Shown here piece after piece: positions 36,934 through 46,132 of a stretch of 64,000 nucleotides of DNA. Made by a program: the position numbers and the translations under genes. Location: positions 125,587,927-125,651,926 of the forward strand of contig CM068367.1 of the NCBI GenBank assembly GCA_034769895.1. The letters are read 5' to 3'. Each line of letters starts with the position of its first letter. The first letter of the stretch is position 1. Source of the stretch: Magicicada septendecula (lineage: Eukaryota; Arthropoda; Insecta; Hemiptera; Cicadidae). The notes beneath the pieces are model-generated. The model was not told the DNA's origin. It did no database searches and was given only the letters and a program-made list of their open reading frames with translations.

Positions 36934-38442
36934 ACAGGAAGCTGATTTTGAAAATTTACAAGATACAAAATTAAGCTAAAATTACCAATTTTAGATAAAA
37001 AACATAATAAAACGGCATTATTCGATATCAAAATACGCCGAATGAACTGAAGGATAAAATTAAGTAACAACTAGCTAATAAATTTGAATAATAACCAAAG
37101 TTTAAGCAGTTATATAATGTAACTTTAATACATGCACAGGATGCAAAGTAAAATTCGAACAATGTAAGGAATAATATTGCTTTGGCTAAGGTTTTAGTCG
37201 AAAGTGAAGGAAGTAGGGAGTTGATTATTGAACGTTGTACGGGACACTTGACACGAGCAATTAAAACGATTTAACCTAGTTTCTAGTACCGTAATGGCGA
37301 GTCATTGTATGATACGAATTTGAAAATCGCGAGTGGCGACAAAAAACATTTCACAACATCGACACAGTGACATAAACACTTACAAAAGACTAACTAACAT
37401 TGTATAGCACGAAACGACAGTTAAATAACATTTTAAACACCATAAAACAGTATATAACATAACCATCAATAGTGCCTGATCGACAAAAGTGAACTGACTT
37501 ATAAATACACCACTTTTCAAAATACAACACAGAAACTTAACCAGAGACACTACACCAACATCAGAAAGAAGATTTGCAGACACCAGGACGTGAATTCGGC
37601 AAGAAAATATCTTTATTGGAACGCCAAATCTACGAAGGGACGATTGACATCTTCGACGGTGGCCATTAATTTTCGCCACCGCTCAACTGAACAGCGCCTC
37701 CTAGTTTGTCGGCGACACGGTTCGCAACACATTTCTTTATTTTAATCTTTTCAATTGAATATATGTACTTTAGTATTAAGAATTATTCTTGTAACGTTAT
37801 ACTTTTTTAATCTTTGCCCAATTTCTCTGACTTTTCCAATAAATAGCTGTTAAAAGAACCTTATTGTATTTTATATAAAAACTTGTAACATTCGATACCC
37901 TGAGAGTCGATTTTAAAATCGACAAGAGTCTTTATAACCAATTGTCCAATAAATAATTTATACTTTTCATCTTAAAACAGTTCTTTCTTTTCTAAACATA
38001 GCAATTTAAACATATTATAGTTAAAAACAACATCTGCTACGAGAATTTCACCACAAGAAGGAAGATAACCTCCAAAACTGAAAGTAAACAAAGATCGATT
38101 GTAATTGGAGACAATCCTATAAGTGGTTGGAGTTTCTTAAAAAATACAGAAAAGTTAATAAAATTTTCTAGACAAGTGAGACACGTTTCGGAACTTTACG
38201 AAACACAATTAATTAATTGTTTTTAATTAATTAATCAATAATAAAAAAAAAAATTTTTTTTAAACAAACAATTTTCTTACACGAACACATATTTAACATA
38301 TTTTGTAACACTACACCTATACAACTTTAACACTATTAACAGGTTTCGTTACAATTTGACTAGACCAACAGTGAAACTAAAGGAAGAGTTTCAGAACAGT
38401 TTAAGAATTTGTAACCACAACACACCTTCTATTAATTATTGT

Positions 38443-38445
<3 letters not shown>
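36934..38445 (+). mobile_element. LTR of element A, last segment
   Basis: Runs parallel, with moderate divergence, to 62119-63694 of the A' LTR (shared blocks: gacaggaag, gtaacgttatac, tttctctgactt, the palindrome at 37906-37923, ggaagagtttcag). It ends near ttgttac, just before TA repeats and element C. A short minus-strand frame at 37380-37679 has no recognisable domain and is probably not a gene. Confidence 0.68.
37906..37923. repeat. Palindrome in the A LTR
   Basis: GTCGATTTTAAAATCGAC is a perfect 18-bp palindrome. The aligned site in A' (63098-63115) is ATCGAT-ATTATA-ATCGAT, where both outer bases have changed yet the arms still pair. The flanking ctgaga and aagagtc are conserved. Confidence 0.65.
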
Positions 38446-38484
<39 letters not shown>

Positions 38485-38487
<3 letters not shown>

Positions 38488-38640
38488 AACAATTAGATTG
38501 GAGCGTACCTGCAAAATGTGTACATAAAAAATAATGTGTTTGGATGATTAGTGCGTTCGCCTCGCACCGGGTCGTTACAGTAATTTTGTGGCTAACGATG
38601 TTTGTAGCGTAGTTCTGATCACCTGTATATATATATATAT
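38485..38640. repeat. Tandem duplication of the C LTR edge
   Basis: The first roughly 145 bp of the C LTR (from tgtaacaattag to cacctgtatat) plus TA repeats are repeated immediately before the true LTR at 38641, with a period of 156 bp. The tatat inside the LTR and the TA flank provide the homology for a slippage or unequal exchange. Confidence 0.85.
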
Positions 38641-41600
38641 TGTAACAATTAGATTGGAGCGTACCTGCAAAATGTGTACATAAAAAATAATGTGTTTGGA
38701 TGATTAGTGCGTTCGCCTCGCACCGGGTCGTTACAGTAATTTTGTGGCTAACGATGTTTGTAGCGTAGTTCTGATCACCTGTATATTACGGCAGTAACCT
38801 TACCTGTTATTCTTAGGGGGTGTGATAATCCCGGGTGGCGCCAAGTCGTTTTACTAAACAACTAAAAACTGTATTTGAACGAGTTATCAGCGTAGCGGGT
38901 TGGTGTATTCAAATCGTTCCCGCTCGCACAGCCGTCTCAATCGTCGCTTCTGACGAATAACTGGCAACTAGCTTACTGCTACGACTTATTCTTCAATACA
39001 AGTAATTATTATATAGCACTCCCTACAAAATGATAACGCTGGTTACTCCCTGTAATAAATATTTTTTAATGGTGATATCTGGAAACATTTACAATTACAA
39101 CAAAATAATTATCGTTTGATTACATGAGATCTTATTTTCAGGGCGGCGAATTAATTTAGAAACCATTTAACCTAGCGTCTGTTTACGTTAGGCTTATTAC
39201 AGTTTTGGTTTCAAAAATCCGTGGATTCTTTTGACTATGAGTTAGAGAACTACAATGGTTACAATAAAAATACAAATTACCTTAATCTAAGTGTACAAAA
39301 AATATAAAGTGTGCTATTACAATCTGTGGTGTTGTGTTGTAAAGGTGTTCTGTAAGTTCATGTTCAATTCTTAGGTTATTTTATGTTAACAAAGTTTCAT
39401 TATGTTTTAATTTGCTTAAATACTCTATGAAAGAGAAATACTATCTTTATAGTGTGGTAATTTTACCTTTCAAAATTATTTAAAGTGATTAGGGTTGGTG
39501 GAAAATAAATAATTGGATAGTACTTAACAATTCGACGTGTATAGGCCTTTGTAGTTGGTTCGAGATAGGAATTGGCTGCATAAAATCAGTTTTCTTGGAT
39601 TTTGGGCTTCATTAAAATGTGGCGTCCTTTCGTCTTGTGTTTGGACGTTCTATTTATGGATAATTTCCGTTTATTCAGGTCTTGGGTCTTGTAATATTGG
39701 TTGTAGTGGTCATCTGCTTCTTTGACGATTGGTTTTCAGCAACTTTATACTGTTATTTTCATGATTTACACTGAAAAAACTTTCTTCCGAACTTCTGCAT
39801 CGGTATGGCTTGATGACGCTTCGCTTCTTTTTTTCTCTACTAATTTTTAACGGTATTTTTCTGTCAACAACCGCTGTTTCCATAGTAACGGTATTTTTCG
39901 AATAGGCTTATTTTGAGTTGATGTATTGTTATCGAAACTTCGAATCCTTCGTATATCTTTTGATTACTGTTATTCCTCCATCTTCCTTCCTGGTTAATAA
40001 ATATTGTCACTATAGTATTTATTCTCGTTCATAGATTATTTTGATACCCCACAAGCTTGGGTATTTTCAGATTTTAATTTTTACAATTATGTTAATGTTG
40101 GTTAATTACATTTCCTTTTATATAATAATGCCTATTACAATATTTTGTGTTATAAATGATCTACAATTTATCCTTGGTGATTCCTTCACCTCAGATTTTC
40201 TAAATTCTGATTCAATTTGTTATAATCTTTGTTTGTTTGGTTCTGACAGTTATGTTTTTTCTAGGCCTAAGTAGCCATTATAATAATTTACTTATTTCGT
40301 TCAAATCACATTTTGGTTCAGCCTATTGGGCTTACTTTGTTATTTTTATTAGTTGTGTTGTGTTTTGAGTCTGTAGGTGTTTTGTTTATTATTCAATCTT
40401 GCTCTCCTTATTTCAATCTTAAAAATATAACATTAGGTTTATGGACTGCACATTGCATTCAGCCATATCCTCTTATAACAACAACATGAACACAATTTTT
40501 TATAAGTTATTAGAGTTATTGTTTTGATTAAGAAATATCATCACTCACTCCTAACTTATCCTTATTTGCTAATTTTTTAGTTTATAACACATATTATCTG
40601 TGTTGTGATAAACAACATCACTTGTTATTAAATTAATGATAGTCCTTTATAAATTAGGTATCTTTGTTAGTTTTTTGACTTCTCAATCTCTAAACAATTT
40701 TTATATTCCCTCCATGGTAACACCTTCAATTTATTCTATTCTGGAATCCTCCCTTTTTACTTACTACTGGCTATAATTAACTTAACTCTATTGAACATCT
40801 TTTTAAATAAAAAGTCATTATCACTTCTAGTGTTTTCTATCCCTCGTACTATAATTTACTCTTAATACTACTTATTCATCAGCTATTTATGTACTGTTTA
40901 TTTCCAACTTTTACCTTACCTTCACTTGTAAATTACTTATTGTTAATTACAATTTCACTAGTGTCACACTTCACTTCGGGGTTCTTACACCTACACTATT
41001 GCACTGTATCACTGTTTATATCATTTGTTTGATAGTGGGTGACCCCTATACTGATTTCTCTTTCATGTCTTAATCCTAATGACAATTAATACTTAATAAC
41101 TAATACTTACTAACTAATAACAATTCTAATTTGTGGTTTCTGGTTGCCTTTTTAATGGGTAGTAACCGTTATCTCTCCTTCCTCCTGATAACCCTTGTTT
41201 TGGTTTCAATGCTCTTGTTGAGTGCTATTTTACTTGTGTTGGTGAATCATTCTTGGATTTCACTTTTGCTCGTCTCCCTCCTTCTTCATTTTCCTTGTTT
41301 GTTTAATATATTAGGTTTTTCCTCCGTTCCTTTGGGCATTTTGGGGTCATTTAAACCCATAAACTTGTTTCCTTGTGGATTAGGTTTATTATTTTCTCAT
41401 TCTCATTGTTTATTTGTGGTTCCCTTCTTTATTTTTGGGTTGTTGTCTCAATCACTTTAAAATATTTACATTTTACTAAGTATGTTCCGTGGTTCCCTTC
41501 TTTATGTTTATGTTTTTGTCTCAATCACTTGGGTTGGGTTATAGTCGTTGTATTGTCGTGTCATATTCCTTATATTTTTATTTAAAATCAATCAGTTCAT

Positions 41601-41676
41601 TTGATAAGAGGTATTTTTTACAATTATAAATATATTTTTTATCTCTGGTACGGGGTTGGCTATTTGTGTCGTGACA
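38641..41676 (-). mobile_element. 3' LTR of C
   Basis: Plus-strand ends tgtaacaattag...gtgtcgtgaca. On the minus strand the LTR reads TGTCACGACA...AATTGTTACA. The adjoining interior at 41677-41695 reads aaaggagaggcatta on the minus strand, a plausible polypurine tract. No ORF in it carries a recognisable domain. Confidence 0.92.
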
Positions 41677-43170
41677 TAATGCCTCTCCTTTAAAATTGAT
41701 CATTTTGATAAAACACTAGTATAGTTTTTTATGAAATTATCAGTTATACATAATCTTTTTCCTTTTCTTTCTTGGTCGTTTCTCCATTCTTTATTTCTCT
41801 TCTTACTGAATTCATTCCATTTTATTTGGATCTGTTTTTCTTTTTATTTCCATTGGTGTGTTCTCCCTTATACACAATTTTTTCCCTAACTTTAGTAGCT
41901 GGTTTCTCCCATTACTACTCATTTTTCTGAGACCAGAGGCACGTCATCTCTGCTCAGTTTATTTGATTGCTGGACTTTTCAACAGTCAATCATAAATACC
42001 TTTTTTGTCAACTTGTGACTTACATTAATAATATATTTTGGGATTGTCCACCTTGTGGTTTGTTTCTAGATCACTTTGGCCTTTTACTCATTCTTCCTTC
42101 CGCTGTACCTTAACTATATACTATCATTTGCTCATACATTGATTGTTTTTTATTTATTTATATGTTAATCTCATCATTAACTTTTCATTATTCGGTTTTC
42201 GATTCTCATTGTGATCATTTTAATTATCTTAGACACTGGTATACTTTTCTCAGTTATCTAGCAACATTTTGCTTTAGCCATAGCTTGTATATTTGATTCA
42301 TACATAACTTCTCTCTTTCTTTGTACCAGTTTCGATTTTTTATTTTATATTTTTGAATACCCTTGATTCATTATAATTTCATGTACTTATCTTATCAGGT
42401 TTGGTCTGATTTTATTTTTGTATATTTCAGCTTGTAAGTTAATTTTCTTACACCATAGGAATTTGTGTAGCGTATTCCTATTTTGGTACATTTTGTTTAA
42501 TTATTTCATATACTTCACACATCAACTTTTTAATATATTGTAAGTTGATTTCACTTAGTAGGAATTTATGTAACTCATTCCTTTGTTTTGATATTTTTTA
42601 TTTTATTTTAGGCCTCATAAGTCATCGAAATGTTGTTGCAAGTTGTGCTCACATAATTTTTGAATTTTGGTATCTGTATTTTATTTACAGTTACTTGTCC
42701 TTCGTGATGACATATGGCCGTACATTTTATTATATATAATTTTATTTTGGTATCAATTCAATTCTCACGGTTGTGGATTTATTATATTATCATTTCCATT
42801 CCATATTATATCCTTCTCCTTTTTGTTCGACACTTCGTTATTATGCACCTCTTCTCCTTCAAGTGTATGATAGTCACACTTATTCTGGATGAACGTATTC
42901 CAGTTATTTAGTTCTCTTCATAGAACTTCTTTATGGAAGCTTGGTTGTACACTCCTTTTACTTTTTTGGTGGTTATATTACTTATCTCGTAAGTGTTGTT
43001 TCCATTGTCCTTTGTGATGACATATGGTTATGCATATTATTATACATAAGTTTATACGCTATTACTATATATAGGACCATGTTAATTATAAGTTGATCTA
43101 CTCCTTTTCTCTTTCCTTCGTTATTGCCTTCTCTTTTCTGTTACACTCTTTGTTGTCTTGCTCCTCTTCT
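41677..43170. other. C spacer between protease/RNase H scar and LTR
   Basis: About 1.5 kb of AT-rich DNA without a gene. Plus-strand GTAAG-n8-CTTAC at 42434-42451, and a weaker relative at 42540-42558 about 105 bp further on, resemble the hairpin units of element A. A block around 42700-42900 is an imperfect repeat of 43010-43210 (shared gatgacatatgg and ctcttctccttcaa). Confidence 0.55.
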
Positions 43171-43226
43171 CCTTCAAATGTCTGGTGGATGATATTTATT
43201 CTGGATAATACATCGGCGGCAACATT
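43171..43226 (-). pseudogene. RNase H C-terminal scar in C
   Basis: Directly after the protease stop (TAA at 43227-43229), and in the same frame, the minus strand encodes N-V-A-A-D-V-L-S-R-I-N. This matches the end of the element A RNase H (N-V-V-A-D-V-L-S-R-I-N) and continues with a similar Q-T-F-E-G-E. The reverse transcriptase and most of RNase H have been deleted between protease and this point. Integrase sequence does not follow. Confidence 0.8.
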
Positions 43227-43772
43227 TTAAGCCCTGGAATGTACTCCCTTCTCAGAAGTAAGCACTACTATTCCCTTCTGCATGTCAATAATTGCTGAGT
43301 GTTGTCTCAGTGCGTCGCATCCAATCAGCATGTTAAATGGTAATCCATTTGCGACAAGAAAAATAATGGGTATGATTGTGTTTTGACTGTTCAGCTCTAA
43401 AGAGACCTGTTTTCTGATGGTCTTATTTTGTTTGCCTGTGGCACCAATTATGACGATATTATTTATAGGTAAAGTCGGGATAGGTATATTGGAGTTGGCC
43501 TGGATCCGCTCCAATTCAGGTTGGTTTACAAGAGATACATTTGACCCAGTATCGATCATTATGACAGTGTTGATTCCATTAATAATGGCTTTTATATGCA
43601 CTATTTCACTATTTGTTGTTGACAAGGGGTTATCCTCCTCCTCCAGAAGTTCTTCCCTGATGTCCTTTAAATAATTGTTTGATATTATGGTTATCTTCTT
43701 TATTTCGCTTTCCGTAGTTTGTCGATTTAACCCAAGTGATTGGTCATGTGAAGGGTCCTGGTGGTTTCTCAC
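43227..43772 (-). CDS. Aspartic protease of element C
   Basis: About 180 codons on the minus strand with the retropepsin active site I-D-T-G-S (about residue 74) and a downstream I-G-A-T-G and L-I-G-C-D-A-L fold signature. The first in-frame codon at 43772 is GTG, not a true start. The frame is open further upstream to the TTTAAAC heptamer at 43784-43790 and is entered by a -1 shift from gag. The protease would cut the Gag polyprotein during particle maturation. Its C terminus is truncated where pol was deleted. Confidence 0.82.
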   Translation of the reverse strand: MRNHQDPSHDQSLGLNRQTTESEIKKITIISNNYLKDIREELLEEEDNPLSTTNSEIVHIKAIINGINTVIMIDTGSNVSLVNQPELERIQANSNIPIPTLPINNIVIIGATGKQNKTIRKQVSLELNSQNTIIPIIFLVANGLPFNMLIGCDALRQHSAIIDMQKGIVVLTSEKGVHSRA

Positions 43773-43783
43773 TGACCTTTTTA

Positions 43784-43790
43784 GTTTAAA
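43784..43790 (-). promoter_or_regulatory. -1 ribosomal frameshift heptamer TTTAAAC
   Basis: On the minus strand, gag-frame codons read CCT TTA AAC TAA, so the slippery heptamer T-TTA-AAC lies immediately before the gag-frame stop. A -1 slip continues as CTA AAA AGG TCA GTG AGA, exactly the protease frame. The heptamer is one of the classic retroviral slip sites. A downstream pseudoknot was not checked. Confidence 0.75.
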
Positions 43791-43960
43791 GGTGGCTGGG
43801 AACCACTGGCCAGACTATTTACTTGGTCTGCCATTTCATTGGTTGAGGTTGATTGATCACTTATGTGATTCCTTGGCGCTTCTATTGTTCTCGTTCCTGT
43901 AGCTTGCTGGTTGTCGTATTGGGAATTGTTGTACACTGTGCTGGTTCTAATGGGACAATA

Positions 43961-44944
43961 TCACCGATGGTTGTTTTGTCTCCTCCCGCTGATAAAATTG
44001 ACTTGACGCCTCATGTCACCCCTATTTTGGTTACTCCCGTTTCCTCTGTTATATGGGTAATTCGGGTCATACCGGTTGCCATAATAATTGTGATTATTTG
44101 GGTGGCCATTTGTATTCCTTCCTTGTTCTATCCCCCTGTTGTGATTATTCGGTGCACTAGGGTTTTGTGTATTTCTGTTATTTGGTTGGTTCCCCTGGTT
44201 GTAACTCGGATGATCTCTGTTGGTTGGTTGGTTATCTTGATTGTAGTTGGGTTGATCCCGATGGAATGGTTGGTCCCCTGGGTAATTATTTGGGTTCCGA
44301 TTCATTATGTTCCGGTAGTTGTTCTGGGTATTACTATAGGGTAAGTTGTGGCTTGGCACGTTGTAACTTTCATTCTCCCGGTTGTACCTTTGGTTGATCA
44401 TACGATTCTTCTTGTACTGGCTATCGTTTTCATGGTCTTCCAGCAAGTTGGCCATTCCCTGTATGGTCTTTATTTGTCCCTGTCTCCTGGCCCTCTGTAT
44501 GGCGTCTTCGTAGTGATATCCCAGTTGGATGACTAGGGATTCTTCGGGTATCCTTGGTTCGAGATTTCGGGCTAGGCAGACCTTGCCCAAGAAGTAAGAC
44601 GTTAATGTATGCCCAGCCTGTGGCTCATATCTCCCGTTGCTTATATCGTTCCTCACTACATTTTGTGTCGACTCCGACCAGTACTTTTCACGAAACAACG
44701 TTTTAAATTCTTGCGTACTGCTGATTTCTGGTCGTGTGGCTGTCCACCAATTGTCATTTGTGTCTCGAAACATCTCGTCGATGAGACTTCTCACCGTTGT
44801 CCATCTGGTATCTCTGTTCCTCTCGATGAGCTCCTCCACCCTTTTCAGAAATTCTATGGGGTTTCTTCGGTAACTCTTGAAGTTGATCACTTCCCTATTT
44901 TCATTCGTAAATATATGAGTGCTACTGCAAGGCTTCTCCCTCAA
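43961..44944 (-). pseudogene. Gag capsid/nucleocapsid region of element C
   Basis: About 327 codons. The first half (residues about 15-170) resembles the helical capsid of Gypsy-like Gag, with F-L-K-R-V-E-E-L and W...F-R-E-K-Y-W patterns. The second half is an Asn/Gln/Pro/Arg-rich tail with imperfect repeats and no CCHC knuckle. The 44944 codon is TTG, so there is no real start: the preceding coiled-coil frame should continue into it, and an indel near 44922-44944 is likely. A TGA at 43961-43963 interrupts the frame, which is then open for about 56 more codons up to the frameshift site. Both lesions would stop Gag-protease production unless bypassed. Confidence 0.72.
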
Positions 44945-46013
44945 AGCGTCCAGTCATCTGCTTCTCTTTCTGACTGATTTCTCTAATTTTTTCTTTATTC
45001 TCTTGCGTTTTCTCGTCAATCTTGTTGATGGTGGTGTATACCCTTTCAACGCGTTCGCTGACATCAGTCTGGATTTCCTTGTGCCTCTCCTTCAGCTCTT
45101 GAAGCACCTCCTGTTTATTTTTGTTACACTCATCGGTGGTAGTCTTCTGTATTTCGTGGATCCTGAGAGTTCCTTCCTCTTGGACGTGATTTATTTTTTC
45201 TGTCAACTCTTCCTGGACGTGTATTATCGTTTCGTTCATCTCAGTGATAGTCTGTTTGATTTCATTTTTGCACTCCGCCAACTGTTGCCTCCATTCATCT
45301 TTTGATTTCTCCCCTTCTTCCTTCAATTGTTTTTGGACTGTTTCACAGTTGTTTTCAATCTTGTCATTTAACACTTCAAGATCCTTTGTTATTTGTCTCT
45401 TCAACTCCTCACTCTTCTCTTCTAATATTTCCTGGCTTCTCTTCAGGGTTTCTTGGTTGCTTTCTATTTTGTTATTCAAAAGCTCTATGTCCCCCTTGAT
45501 TTGCTTCTTCAATTCTTCATTGTTTTGATCCAGTTTTTCTAACTTTTTATTCAATTCTTCTTTGTCTTCTCTCCTTCCCGCTTGCAATGATTCTAATTTT
45601 GTATTGGTTGACTCTAATTTTTTATTCAATTCTTCCTTGTTTGATTCTAATTTTTGGTCCAGTTTTTCTAAATTTTTGTTCAATCCTTCTTGGTTTGACT
45701 CTAATTTCTTATTCAGTTCTTCCTTGTCTTGTCTTCTCTCTTGTCTTCTCTCTTCCTTGTCTTGGTACATTTGTTCCATCATCCTCCTGAGCATCTCCTG
45801 CGTGCTCAGGTCTTCTTTCTGAGTGGGTTTGCTAGGTTGGTCCCCTACCATTACTTCCACTTCCGGTTCTGGTTGAACTGGGTTTTCAGGTTGGTTTCCC
45901 TGAACGTCCTCTTCGACTAACACCCCGATTATTTCTTCCATCTCTTCCAGTCGATCTTCCCCTTCAATTTCTTTCTGTTTGTCCTTCCTGGTAAACATTG
46001 AGTGTCTCTTCAT
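44922..46013 (-). CDS. N-terminal coiled-coil part of C Gag
   Basis: 363 residues from an ATG at 46013, about 85 bases inside the primer-binding site. Residues about 95-340 are a long Lys/Glu/Leu coiled coil built of tandem repeats (motifs like K-E-E-L-N-K-K-L-E-S). It overlaps the capsid frame by 23 bases in another frame, which suggests one original Gag broken by an indel. The general plan, coiled coil before capsid, resembles the coiled-coil ORF of element B. Confidence 0.72.
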   Translation of the reverse strand: MKRHSMFTRKDKQKEIEGEDRLEEMEEIIGVLVEEDVQGNQPENPVQPEPEVEVMVGDQPSKPTQKEDLSTQEMLRRMMEQMYQDKEERRQERRQDKEELNKKLESNQEGLNKNLEKLDQKLESNKEELNKKLESTNTKLESLQAGRREDKEELNKKLEKLDQNNEELKKQIKGDIELLNNKIESNQETLKRSQEILEEKSEELKRQITKDLEVLNDKIENNCETVQKQLKEEGEKSKDEWRQQLAECKNEIKQTITEMNETIIHVQEELTEKINHVQEEGTLRIHEIQKTTTDECNKNKQEVLQELKERHKEIQTDVSERVERVYTTINKIDEKTQENKEKIREISQKEKQMTGRFEGEALQ

Positions 46014-46052
46014 AGCCGCCGTTGACCTTCTTTTACGGCCTCACCAGTTGGT

Positions 46053-46132
46053 CGCCAATTCTGTAACAATTAATAGAAGACGCCCTCGTCTTCGTTCAAG
46101 CCCCACGTTGGGCGCCAATTCTGTAACAATTA
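46053..46132. repeat. Duplicated LTR edge and primer-site end in C
   Basis: The 20-mer cgccaattctgtaacaatta occurs at 46053-46072 and again at 46113-46132, exactly 60 bp apart. The second is the real junction of primer-binding site and LTR. The first is a remnant of the same junction, with a diverged primer site (ttggtcgcca) beside it. Confidence 0.85.
46100..46117 (-). other. Primer-binding site of C, tRNA-Lys
   Basis: The minus strand reads TGGCGCCCAACGTGGGGC four bases inside the 5' LTR. This is complementary to the 3' end of animal tRNA-Lys (CTT). The match continues for several more bases into the T loop, 24 in all (46094-46117) with one apparent difference. Confidence 0.85.

Noticed and set aside
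37380..37679. Minus-strand 99-residue frame near the end of the array
   Set aside because: It lies within A LTR sequence and the diverged LTR does not keep it.
41131..41585. Hydrophobic frames in the C LTRs that look like membrane proteins
   Set aside because: They are T-rich LTR sequence read by chance, without a family match, and lie antisense to the element.
43853..45920. Plus-strand frames opposite gag, up to 163 residues
   Set aside because: They are shadows of the gag and coiled-coil genes on the minus strand.
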